A stretch of 5,347 bases of DNA, taken from assembly GCA_004375785.1 (NCBI GenBank), contig SOKM01000258.1, positions 1 to 5,347 on the forward strand, read 5' to 3'. Below the pieces are notes generated by a model that worked only from the letters and a program-made list of their open reading frames with translations, did no database searches and was not told where the DNA came from. Each line of letters begins with the position of its first letter. Position 1 is the stretch's first letter. The stretch comes from Candidatus Cloacimonadota bacterium. GTDB taxonomy: Bacteria > Hydrothermota > E44-bin80. Of this stretch, positions 1 to 5,347 are shown in pieces. A program made the position numbers and the translations under genes.

Positions 1-268
1 TTATGTATTTTGTCAACAACATTCTATGACCTTTATGCCCGCAATGACAGTCTTTTTTGGAGTGCAAATTGGAGGTTTAATACTGGTAGCACTCAGAATT
101 AAATCGCTTAAACCTTACATCACATTCAAGTCTTTATTTTGCAGTCACTTAACTGATATTCTTTATAATAAAATAACGTCTGATAAGATATATTATGTAA
201 ACTTAAAGAATAAAGTGAAATATTAAAGTAACTATATTCAGGGTCGCAAAATGAACTCTGGGTTTTCC
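1..268. other. Left-end intergenic region without a supported gene
   Basis: This stretch holds no gene I can support. A plus-strand reading frame open from the window edge to position 226 (66 codons from an ATG at 26) has no ribosome binding site before its ATG. Its second half is made of AT-rich, low-complexity codons with many Lys, Tyr and Asn, as expected of translated non-coding DNA. On the minus strand a TTGACA hexamer lies at 11-16, but its possible -10 partner would fall outside the window. The bases just beyond the stop of the 269-643 gene contain only a tiny GGG-AAAA-CCC hairpin without a T-run, so no terminator is called. Confidence 0.5.
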
Positions 269-643
269 CTATTTTGAGTAATTACTAAAAAATTCCTCTC
301 TGAATTCCGGTTTGAACACAAAGATCAGTGATACTACGGTATACGCAATAAGAATGATTGAGAAAAACGCCATAATAGAGGCTGCAATATGCATGTAATA
401 ACCCCAGACTCTTCTTTTCATAAGACCTACACCTGCACTCAAATAGATAGCAAAACCAATAAGGAACGGTCCAATAAGAATTATACTACCTATAACGCCA
501 TTTTTAATTTCTGCTTCTGTATCACCAGAAAAAAAGATACCATATATTAAAACCAGAATAAAGAAAAGTACCATTAAACAGTTCAATCCAGCCAACGCAA
601 AGTTTATTACTCCAAAAATGTCAACTGTCGTATTTCTTTTCAT
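269..643 (-). CDS. Small integral membrane protein, three predicted helices, function unknown
   Basis: The product is a 124-residue hydrophobic protein that I do not recognise at family level. Predicted membrane segments lie at about residues 8-38, 48-73 and 83-110. A short acidic loop (DTEAEIKN, 41-48) separates the first two, and a basic turn (LMKRRVWGYY, 74-83) the last two. The charged C-terminus (KPEFREEFFSNYSK) is probably extramembrane. The 'GLMKRR-W' turn recalls many small uncharacterised inner-membrane proteins, but this is too weak to name a family. The ATG at 643 is the first in-frame start after an in-frame TAA 15 bases upstream. It has no Shine-Dalgarno sequence; a TTGACA/TAAAAC promoter ends only nine bases before it, suggesting near-leaderless translation. 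The gene lies 130 bases downstream of the iron-sulfur protein gene, on the same strand, but its own promoter makes it probably monocistronic. Confidence 0.75.
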   Translation of the reverse strand: MKRNTTVDIFGVINFALAGLNCLMVLFFILVLIYGIFFSGDTEAEIKNGVIGSIILIGPFLIGFAIYLSAGVGLMKRRVWGYYMHIAASIMAFFSIILIAYTVVSLIFVFKPEFREEFFSNYSK

Positions 644-652
644 AATGCTGTG

Positions 653-681
653 GTTTTACAAAAATTTCAGCTATTTGTCAA
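653..681 (-). promoter_or_regulatory. Sigma70-type promoter for the small membrane protein gene
   Basis: On the minus strand a perfect -35 hexamer TTGACA (681-676) is followed by a 17-base spacer and the -10 hexamer TAAAAC (658-653, four of six consensus bases). A normal transcription start would fall near 646, three bases before the ATG at 643. This fits the absence of a Shine-Dalgarno sequence in front of that gene. The promoter is read from sequence only; the weak -10 is the main doubt. Confidence 0.55.
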
Positions 682-773
682 GTAGAATATTTTATCTGCC
701 TTTACCTCTTCTACAAAATTTAACCATTTATCTAATTTATTATATATAAGTTTCTATATAGTAAGTATTTACG

Positions 774-1826
774 TTACAAGCCTCTGTTCAGCAGTCGCTC
801 TTGCTCCCAGGTCGCAAAGTCTGCAGGAGGATGGATAATTTCAGCATCAGGTTTTCGCTGTAGTCTTGCCGAATGATTGGGACATCCAGTGACACATAAC
901 CCACATCCGATACACCTTTTGAGGTCAACCACAGCAATACCATCCTGTTCTGATACGGCATTAACCTGGCATCGTTCTATACAAATTCCACATCCATCGC
1001 ATTCCTCTGCGTCAATCGCCGCAAAGTAGTTAGCATAGGCTACTGAGTTTTCTATGCCCCAATCAGTGATTCCACGAAGTATAGCGCAGCAGCAACCACA
1101 GCAGTTGCAGACATAGAAAATATCTTTAATTATATTGCTGACTGTATGAACCAATCCAATTTCTTCCGCTTGCTCAAGAATTGCTAACGCCTCTTCCAGA
1201 GAAATGTCATCTGGTCTGCCAGGGTGTTCAACTGTGGAGAAATTAAGACAATTTTTTAAAGGAAAATCACATTTGCGACTACCGATGTAATCTTGTTGAA
1301 CTCGACAGATACAATCTCTGACGCGAAATGATTTGGCTGCAAGAAGAATTTTCCGAACATCATCATAAGGGAGTATCCACTCTGTCTTTACTGAACTCTG
1401 TGCAGGGACAACGCGGTGAATAGAAGGTTGGGGTTTCATTATTCCAACTGCTCCCCCATCTGCCATATATTCCTCAATGAGATGTGCAAACTCATGGTCC
1501 ATATTCTCTAAATGTGCTTCATAGATTCCAACAATAAAGGGTGCAAGTCTAAACCGCAGCTTTCTATCCTTTTTATCGAACCACACGAGTCCACGCTTAG
1601 CCATCTTCATCAATCTTGTTTGGGTCTCCTCTGCAGGAAGTTCAATGCGCTCTGCTATTAGAGCAACGATTTCCATATCCCTCGTTAATTGGCTTGCGAG
1701 CGAAGCCTCCTCTGGCGAGAAAATCTTTTTCAGAAGTGGTATCTCGACATTTGATGGTGTTCTGGGAAAACCATTTGGAAGTGCATCCAGTGCATCCGCA
1801 AGTTTCTCATAAACGTCATCGGTCAT
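774..1826 (-). CDS. Iron-sulfur protein: winged-helix N-terminus, Cys-rich centre and 2[4Fe-4S] ferredoxin C-terminus
   Basis: The product is a 350-residue cytosolic protein with no signal peptide or membrane segment. It matches a widespread but functionally uncharacterised family seen mostly in anaerobes. Residues 1-95 look helical and include a winged-helix-like part (about 45-95, ending 'KMAKRGLVWFDKKDRKLRFR'). Residues 150-195 carry a first cysteine group, DCICR at 171-175 with further Cys at 186 and 193. Residues 239-247 hold the striking VCNCCGCCC motif with six Cys. The C-terminal domain has two classic CxxCxxCxxxC clusters at 276-286 (CDGCGICIERC) and 305-315 (CIGCGLCVTGC, followed by Pro), expected to bind two [4Fe-4S] clusters for electron transfer. 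The extra ten Cys could bind further metal; that is inference. The start is secured by AAGGAGG at 1834-1840, seven bases before the ATG. The reaction and redox partner are unknown. The neighbouring tautomerase gene is codirectional but about 200 bases upstream, so a functional link is not shown. Confidence 0.9.
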   Translation of the reverse strand: MTDDVYEKLADALDALPNGFPRTPSNVEIPLLKKIFSPEEASLASQLTRDMEIVALIAERIELPAEETQTRLMKMAKRGLVWFDKKDRKLRFRLAPFIVGIYEAHLENMDHEFAHLIEEYMADGGAVGIMKPQPSIHRVVPAQSSVKTEWILPYDDVRKILLAAKSFRVRDCICRVQQDYIGSRKCDFPLKNCLNFSTVEHPGRPDDISLEEALAILEQAEEIGLVHTVSNIIKDIFYVCNCCGCCCAILRGITDWGIENSVAYANYFAAIDAEECDGCGICIERCQVNAVSEQDGIAVVDLKRCIGCGLCVTGCPNHSARLQRKPDAEIIHPPADFATWEQERLLNRGL

Positions 1827-1880
1827 TAAATATCCTCCTTACTCTTCATAAAATCTTCACCTTTTGTTTTCTTCGAATAG

Positions 1881-1925
1881 AACCAATCAAACCAATGAAA
1901 CTAACACAACAAATCAAACAATTAT
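1881..1925. repeat. Degenerate 9-base tandem repeat, about five units
   Basis: Five consecutive nine-base units read, on the plus strand, AACCAATCA, AACCAATGA, AACTAACAC, AACAAATCA and AACAATTAT. All begin with AAC. The array lies between the iron-sulfur protein gene and the tautomerase gene, in the 5' leader side of the former. The drift between units suggests an old or imperfectly maintained microsatellite. A plus-strand frame through it would encode a Thr-Asn-Gln repeat, but no gene is supported there. Confidence 0.7.
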
Positions 1926-1966
1926 CTACTCTAAACTTTTGCCTTTTTGTTTGTCAGTTGGTCCTT

Positions 1967-2001
1967 CTGCTCACTGCTTACTGCTTACTCCCTACTATTC
2001 T
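1967..2001. repeat. Degenerate 7-base tandem repeat, about five units
   Basis: Seven-base units read, on the plus strand, CTGCTCA, CTGCTTA, CTGCTTA, CTCCCTA and CTATTCT; two neighbours are identical. Pyrimidine-rich sequence of similar style continues up to the tautomerase stop codon (2030-2032). The period resembles the heptanucleotide short tandemly repeated repetitive (STRR) sequences described in filamentous cyanobacteria, although a common origin is not implied. Confidence 0.7.
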
Positions 2002-2029
2002 CTCTCAATATCTTTTCACCCCTTCTTCC

Positions 2030-2218
2030 CTATCCCCTATGTTTGTCAGCTATCAATTCTCCGTTGACTCCGACGTTCTCAGGAGTGTTCTCACGAATAA
2101 GAACAACGATGTGCTCGATTTTATAAATATCAATGGCAACATCGGTGAGTCTTTTCACCAATTCTCTCTTTCGTTCAATTTCAGGAATTCTAGGTCCATC
2201 TACCCTAATAATTGGCAT
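2030..2218 (-). CDS. 4-oxalocrotonate tautomerase family protein (DmpI-like)
   Basis: The product is a 62-residue cytosolic protein of the usual length for 4-oxalocrotonate tautomerase (4-OT) subunits, which assemble as oligomers and interconvert enol and keto forms of 2-oxo acids through an N-terminal proline acting as base. Pro follows the initiator Met directly (MPIIRV), so Met removal would expose it. The family ending is clear in ENVGVNGELIADK. Compared with Pseudomonas putida 4-OT, the positions of Arg39 and Phe50 align with Val37 and Val48 of the mature chain, while Arg9 in GPRIP may stand for Arg11. The substrate therefore cannot be inferred from the classical enzyme; the pattern fits DmpI-like homologues of unknown role. 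The start is fixed by Pro after Met and by AAGGGAGG at 2228-2235, nine bases upstream. The gene sits between two arrays of short tandem repeats, and its last codons run into one. The promoter is not evident; read-through from the propeller gene 84 bases upstream is possible. Confidence 0.9.
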   Translation of the reverse strand: MPIIRVDGPRIPEIERKRELVKRLTDVAIDIYKIEHIVVLIRENTPENVGVNGELIADKHRG

Positions 2219-2253
2219 CTCAATTCACCTCCCTTCAAATGCTCTTGTATCAC

Positions 2254-2280
2254 CTTTTACTTTTAACTTTTTACTTATAA
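2254..2280. repeat. Heptameric A/T tandem repeat upstream of the tautomerase gene
   Basis: On the plus strand the sequence reads CTTTTA, CTTTTAA, CTTTTTA and CTTATAA, a seven-base phase in which each unit begins with CTT. More pyrimidine-rich sequence (ACCTCC, CTCTCC, CCTATTC) follows up to the stop codon of the propeller gene at 2303. The block lies in the spacer between the propeller gene and the tautomerase and contains no hairpin that could act as a terminator. Confidence 0.55.
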
Positions 2281-2302
2281 TTACCTCCCTCTCCCCTATT
2301 CT

Positions 2303-4483
2303 CTACCTAACTATCGTTACCTTAACCGATTGGTTCATTAGACCACTTTCTAACCTCAGGAAATAGATACCACTTGAAAGACCTTTGGTCTGCAATTTCA
2401 GTGAATGTTTACCAGTAGAAAGTTCATCAAAAGAGAATGACCTGACTCTCTGTCCAAGTAGATTGTAGAGGTTTATTTCAGCATTGTCCCTTTGTGAGAG
2501 ATAAAATTCAAGTTCGATGTAATCACCTCGAATTGGGTTTTGCAGAAGCCTTATTTTTGGATGATAAACAACATCCTTTGATTCCTCAACTCCAACCAGC
2601 AAGTTCTCATAAATCTGAAGGCCACAACTATGATTAGCAATATAAGCATAAGAATCTACGATATAGACACCATTCGCAGAACTTGGTGTATCATATAAAC
2701 CAACCCATACGGGATTCGATGGAGTAGAAACATCATAAACCTTAAGCCCACCGTATCCATCAGCAACGTAAGCATAGAAGCCTGATACTTTAACACCTAA
2801 AGCTTCATTAGTATCGTGGTAACCAATCTCTTGTGGACTTGATGGTGTTGAGATGTCTATTATGCGTAAGCCATCTGTCCAATCGGCAACATAAGCATAG
2901 GAACCAGAAACATAAACATCACTGGCAAAACCTGGTGTATTACAGTAACCAATATCTTGCGGATTTGATGGTATGGAAACATCTATCACCCAAAGTCCAG
3001 CATATCCGTTAGCAACATAGGCATAGGGATCCAATATATAGACACCACGAGCATCATCTAATGTATCGCAGAAACCAACTTCTTGGGGATCTGAAGGCGT
3101 TGAAATATCTATCACACGAAGCCCTTCCCAAGAATCAGAAACATAGGCATAGGAACCTGAGACATAGACATCCTTAGCAACACCTGGTGTATCATAATAG
3201 CCTACTTCCTGGGGATTTGATGGTGTAGAAATATCAATTATGCGAAGTCCTAGAGTACCATCTGCAACATAAGCATAAGAACCCAATACATAGATACCCT
3301 CAGAATAACCTGGTGTATCATAGTAACCCATATCTTGTGGATTTGAAGGTGTAGAAATATCTACAACACGAAGTCCACTTTCACTACTAGCAATATAAGC
3401 ATAAAAACCTGATACATGGACACTAAACTCTCCACTTGGTGTATCATAATACCCTTCTTCCTGTGGGGTTGAAGGTGATGATACATCTATAATCCAAAGC
3501 CTATAATAGTCAGCAATATAAGCATACATACCTAACACATAAATACTACGAGCATAACCATATGTATAATAGAAACCAACCTCTTGCGGATTTGAGGGGA
3601 TTGAAATGTCTATCACCCGAAGCCCGGAATCATTATCAGCAACATAGGCATATGAACCTGATACAAAAACATCATTTGCTGATGGTGTTATACAATAACC
3701 TGCCTCTTGTGGATTTGAAGGAACAGATACATCGATAACCCTTAATCCACCCCATCTATCCGCAAGGTAGGCATATGAACCTGATACGTAAACATTTTGA
3801 GCTACTGCTGGTGTATCACAGTACCCAACGCCTTGAGGATTTGACGGTATGGATACATCAATTACACGAAACCCATAAACATGAAAAGTAACATATGCAT
3901 ATGAACCAGATACATATACACCAGTAGCTGAACCTTGTGGATCATAACTTCCTATTTCTTGTGGATTTGAGGGTATTGATACATCAATTACACGGAGTCC
4001 ATAATAGCCATCAGCTACATAAGCATAAACGCCTGACACAAATACATCACCACACAAACCTGGAGTATCAAGAAAGCTAAGCTTTATTGGATTTAACAGA
4101 TTAGAAACATCCCATATCTCTAAGCCTGCAACATCATTTGCAATATAAAGAAGTTGAGAAGGTTCATCAAAATATAAGCTCCTAACAAAACCTCTAGCTC
4201 GAATTCCTTCTGATATGTTTATTGGAGAAGAAGGGGTTGAGACATCAAGAATAAAGACACCACCACCTGAGCCACAGAAAACAAGATTCCTTATGGAATC
4301 ATATGCTACAGCCCAAGAAGGCCCAAACGGCCAGTTGCCAACAAACCGCACATTAAGTGAATCAAACCACATAGTGCCTATTTCTTCAAAAGGAGTTGCT
4401 ACCTCTGAGAAGGGCTCAGCGAAAACTAAATCACTACCAAGTAACACTAAGCAGACTATTATAATTGTCGTATACCTGTTCAT
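2303..4483 (-). CDS. Secreted LVIVD-repeat beta-propeller protein with T9SS type A sorting domain
   Basis: The product is a 726-residue exported protein. Residues 1-22 form a signal peptide (MNRYTT, hydrophobic core, cleavage after VFA). Residues about 44-628 are roughly 14 propeller units of 41-42 residues of the LVIVD type, with a core such as VYVSGSYAYVAD, GLRVIDVS and PSNPQEVGYYDTP; the first two units are divergent and the last lacks its outer strand. A VGVEES linker leads to a C-terminal domain (about 643-726) with IRLLQNPI, INLYNLLGQRV, GLSSGIYFLRLE and VKVTIVR, typical of T9SS type A sorting domains. The protein is therefore expected to cross the outer membrane and be attached to the surface or released. 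Its ligand is unknown; such propellers usually serve binding or scaffolding. A GTG eight codons upstream (4507) is in frame but is rejected, because AAGGAGG at 4489-4495 lies inside that extension and five bases before the ATG at 4483. A strong promoter lies at 4531-4559. Confidence 0.93.
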   Translation of the reverse strand: MNRYTTIIIVCLVLLGSDLVFAEPFSEVATPFEEIGTMWFDSLNVRFVGNWPFGPSWAVAYDSIRNLVFCGSGGGVFILDVSTPSSPINISEGIRARGFVRSLYFDEPSQLLYIANDVAGLEIWDVSNLLNPIKLSFLDTPGLCGDVFVSGVYAYVADGYYGLRVIDVSIPSNPQEIGSYDPQGSATGVYVSGSYAYVTFHVYGFRVIDVSIPSNPQGVGYCDTPAVAQNVYVSGSYAYLADRWGGLRVIDVSVPSNPQEAGYCITPSANDVFVSGSYAYVADNDSGLRVIDISIPSNPQEVGFYYTYGYARSIYVLGMYAYIADYYRLWIIDVSSPSTPQEEGYYDTPSGEFSVHVSGFYAYIASSESGLRVVDISTPSNPQDMGYYDTPGYSEGIYVLGSYAYVADGTLGLRIIDISTPSNPQEVGYYDTPGVAKDVYVSGSYAYVSDSWEGLRVIDISTPSDPQEVGFCDTLDDARGVYILDPYAYVANGYAGLWVIDVSIPSNPQDIGYCNTPGFASDVYVSGSYAYVADWTDGLRIIDISTPSSPQEIGYHDTNEALGVKVSGFYAYVADGYGGLKVYDVSTPSNPVWVGLYDTPSSANGVYIVDSYAYIANHSCGLQIYENLLVGVEESKDVVYHPKIRLLQNPIRGDYIELEFYLSQRDNAEINLYNLLGQRVRSFSFDELSTGKHSLKLQTKGLSSGIYFLRLESGLMNQSVKVTIVR
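2600..4078 (-). repeat. Array of about 12 well-conserved 123-126-base coding repeats
   Basis: Within the propeller gene, twelve units of 41 or 42 codons follow one another without spacers. Conserved blocks encode SGSYAYVAD, GLRVIDVS and PSNPQEVGYYDTP; variable stretches fall after the DTP and between VAD and GL, where blade loops are expected. Conservation is visible at the DNA level as well, for example recurring ggatttgatggt and gcatagga blocks. This suggests growth by internal duplication. Two more divergent units lie upstream in the gene. Confidence 0.85.
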
Positions 4484-4488
4484 ACACA

Positions 4489-4495
4489 CCTCCTT
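4489..4495 (-). promoter_or_regulatory. Ribosome binding site deciding the propeller gene start
   Basis: AAGGAGG on the minus strand, five bases before the ATG at 4483. It lies within the in-frame extension that would begin at the GTG at 4507 and so argues for the shorter, 726-residue protein with a normal signal peptide. Confidence 0.85.
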
Positions 4496-4530
4496 ATTTT
4501 TCGCCACAAACCGAGTTTTTTTCTTTTCTG

Positions 4531-4559
4531 ATAATATAATAGAGAAAGTAAAAAGTCAA
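4531..4559 (-). promoter_or_regulatory. Strong sigma70-type promoter for the propeller gene
   Basis: On the minus strand TTGACT (4559-4554, five of six consensus bases) is followed by a 17-base spacer and TATTAT (4536-4531, five of six). The predicted start is near 4524, giving a leader of about 40 bases that includes the Shine-Dalgarno sequence. It begins seven bases after the stop codon of the small gene at 4566, so the propeller gene can be transcribed independently of the upstream operon. Confidence 0.7.
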
Positions 4560-4565
4560 GGTTTT

Positions 4566-4796
4566 TCAACCAACTTTTTGTGCAATGAATAATATAACTT
4601 TGGAGGAATGGCCTAATCCATTTTTCTCTATGTCTGTTCCAAATCTCTCCCAGATTTCTTCAAAGGAAGGCGTCTCAACTCCGTATATTTCAGGAACATT
4701 ATCGCAGGCGAATCTTATTTCTTCTTCAGATACATATTCCTCTATCACTTTACTTTTGCCTGCGGATGCATTGACAGAATCCATGAAAGTTTGCAC
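4566..4796 (-). CDS. Small acidic soluble protein, function unknown, overlapping the membrane protein gene
   Basis: The product from the GTG at 4796 has 76 residues and I do not recognise it. It is predicted cytosolic and largely helical, with an acidic middle (VIEEYVSEEEIRFA), a PSFEEIWERFGTDIEK segment and a more hydrophobic end (KVILFIAQKVG). No catalytic or metal-binding motif is evident. The GTG is chosen because GGAGG at 4802-4806 lies five bases before it. Other in-frame starts are a TTG at 4844 (92 residues, adding a CSHC pair) and an ATG at 4784. With the GTG start the gene overlaps the end of the upstream membrane protein gene by 47 bases in a different frame, suggesting translational coupling. 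A frameshift that once joined both into one membrane protein with a cytosolic tail is an alternative. Confidence 0.6.
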   Translation of the reverse strand: MQTFMDSVNASAGKSKVIEEYVSEEEIRFACDNVPEIYGVETPSFEEIWERFGTDIEKNGLGHSSKVILFIAQKVG

Positions 4797-5100
4797 AGAT
4801 TCCTCCAAACAATGAGAACAAACCCCAAAAGAGTGGGCGTCCAAAAATGTGTGATAAAATAGGTTTGGAATATGGCAAAACGTATATTCCCCAAGTTATC
4901 AAGAAGCATCCGATTACAATGCAGGAATGGCCGAAAACAATGAGACCAGTCCGTCCTCCACGCCACCCGAGGTAAGCAAGTGCAATACCAATAAGCAGTG
5001 GAATTATTGAACCAGGGTTAGGGTACATTATGAGTGTTACAATACCTAAAATAGCAAGCAGTACTCCTAAGATTACAGTAACTATACTTCGCGGTTTCAT
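4750..5100 (-). CDS. Four-helix integral membrane protein, function unknown
   Basis: The product has 116 residues, with predicted membrane helices at about 5-25, 30-47, 52-76 and 88-110, short loops (PNPG at 27-30, GWRGGR at 45-50) and a basic C-terminal end (CIRRQK). I do not recognise the family. The last helix (RPLFWGLFSLFGGICANF) is hydrophobic up to the basic tail, which supports an intact reading frame through the region of overlap with the next gene. The start is clear: AAGGAGG at 5107-5113, six bases before the ATG at 5100. The gene follows the hydrolase gene by 68 bases on the same strand without a visible terminator, so both may be cotranscribed. Confidence 0.78.
   Translation of the reverse strand: MKPRSIVTVILGVLLAILGIVTLIMYPNPGSIIPLLIGIALAYLGWRGGRTGLIVFGHSCIVIGCFLITWGIYVLPYSKPILSHIFGRPLFWGLFSLFGGICANFHGFCQCIRRQK
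4802..4806 (-). promoter_or_regulatory. Ribosome binding site for the small overlapping gene
   Basis: GGAGG on the minus strand, inside the last part of the membrane protein gene and five bases before the GTG at 4796. It decides the start chosen for the 76-residue protein over the TTG at 4844 and the ATG at 4784. Confidence 0.55.
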
Positions 5101-5168
5101 TTATCTCCTCCTTTCTACTAAAGTAATTGAATTATTAGTTATTACTCCGTTCCTTCTTAACTAATGCT

Positions 5169-5347
5169 CTATTCTTTCATCCATTTAACAGTTTTTTTTA
5201 GAATTTCTTCAGGAACAGAATGCCCTCCCTCAAAATCATGAAATGTGATGTCATAGCCATTGTCCTCAAGAACTTCTTTTGCTTTAACCCCCGTTTCAAA
5301 TTTAACCATTGGATCTTCTTTACCATGAGCTATAAACACTTTTAAAC
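5169..5347 (-). CDS. C-terminal part of an alpha/beta hydrolase (phospholipase/carboxylesterase type), partial
   Basis: The last 58 residues of a protein whose start lies beyond the right edge of the window. They read VFIAHGKEDPMV near the beginning and FHDFEGGHSVPEE further on, ending in VKWMKE before a TAG at 5169-5171. In the alpha/beta hydrolase fold, the phospholipase/carboxylesterase family has exactly this arrangement: a strand ending in HGxxDP(V/M)V, where the Asp is the catalytic acid, and then a GGH with the catalytic His about 30 residues later. Here these are Asp11 and His42 of the visible fragment. The nucleophilic Ser must be upstream, outside the window. The product probably hydrolyses esters or thioesters in the cytosol; substrate unknown. 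A run of eight A encodes ILKK without breaking the frame. Confidence 0.85.
   Translation of the reverse strand, partial: LKVFIAHGKEDPMVKFETGVKAKEVLEDNGYDITFHDFEGGHSVPEEILKKTVKWMKE

Noticed and set aside
1..16. TTGACA hexamer on the minus strand at the left edge
   Set aside because: The matching -10 region would lie outside the window, so a promoter cannot be supported.
39..54. Minus-strand TGTCATTGCGGGC-like stretch resembling dispersed repeats that begin GTCATTGCGAGC
   Set aside because: Only about a dozen bases match and the rest does not follow the known pattern.
26..226. Plus-strand open frame of 66 codons
   Set aside because: No Shine-Dalgarno sequence, low-complexity Lys/Tyr/Asn-rich second half, opposite strand to all supported genes and no recognisable domain.
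240..271. Possible terminator after the small membrane protein gene
   Set aside because: Only a three-base-pair GGG/CCC stem and a mismatched longer hairpin, with no T-run directly after either on the minus strand.
1616..2266. Long plus-strand open frame of 216 codons
   Set aside because: It runs antisense through the start of the iron-sulfur gene, the tandem repeats and the tautomerase gene; its sequence reflects the repeats (LLTAYCLLPT) and has no domain.
4484..4507. GTG start giving eight extra residues on the propeller protein
   Set aside because: The Shine-Dalgarno sequence lies within the extension, and the extra residues would move the signal peptide inward.
4215..4592. Plus-strand open frame of 125 codons
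   Set aside because: Antisense to the signal peptide and first blades of the propeller gene and to its promoter; no independent support.
4745..4966. Third minus-strand frame of 73 codons in the overlap region
   Set aside because: No ribosome binding site, and it covers the membrane protein gene, whose frame is far better supported by helix pattern and start site.
5120..5150. Inverted repeat AGTAAT/ATTACT before the four-helix membrane protein gene
   Set aside because: Six-base A/T-rich arms with a long loop are expected by chance in such sequence; no operator can be claimed.

Overview
The window is a moderately AT-rich stretch of a bacterial genome in which every supportable gene lies on the minus strand. 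Read in the direction of transcription, from right to left, the order is: the C-terminal end of an alpha/beta hydrolase (cut by the window edge), a four-helix membrane protein, a small overlapping soluble protein, a large secreted LVIVD-repeat beta-propeller protein with a type IX secretion (T9SS) sorting domain, a 4-oxalocrotonate tautomerase-like enzyme, an iron-sulfur protein of the winged-helix plus dicluster-ferredoxin type, and a small three-helix membrane protein. The leftmost 268 bases hold no gene that I can support.

The best taxonomic clue is the large secreted protein. A signal peptide, about 14 LVIVD units, a 'VGVEE' linker and a C-terminal T9SS type A sorting domain suggest the Bacteroidetes/FCB superphylum and its uncultured relatives (candidate division WOR-3, Cloacimonadota and similar). 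The iron-sulfur protein and the tautomerase belong to families common in anaerobes. This placement is inference; there is no rRNA or marker gene in the window.

Regulatory signals are readable. Five of the six genes with a visible start have a Shine-Dalgarno sequence (AAGGAGG or close to it). The exception, the small membrane protein at 269-643, instead has a sigma70-type promoter so close to its ATG that the mRNA should be almost leaderless. The propeller gene has a very good sigma70-type promoter (TTGACT, 17 bases, TATTAT) and so appears to start its own transcription unit. The hydrolase, four-helix protein and small soluble protein upstream of it are tightly packed and look like an operon end.

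The spacers on both sides of the tautomerase gene consist of degenerate short tandem repeats with 9-base and 7-base periods, which is unusual and is the main non-coding feature. No tRNA, rRNA, CRISPR array, insertion sequence or convincing intrinsic terminator was seen. No complete new defence or metabolic system is visible; the points most worth a second look are the 14-blade propeller, the phased short repeats, the leaderless promoter and the Cys-rich iron-sulfur protein.
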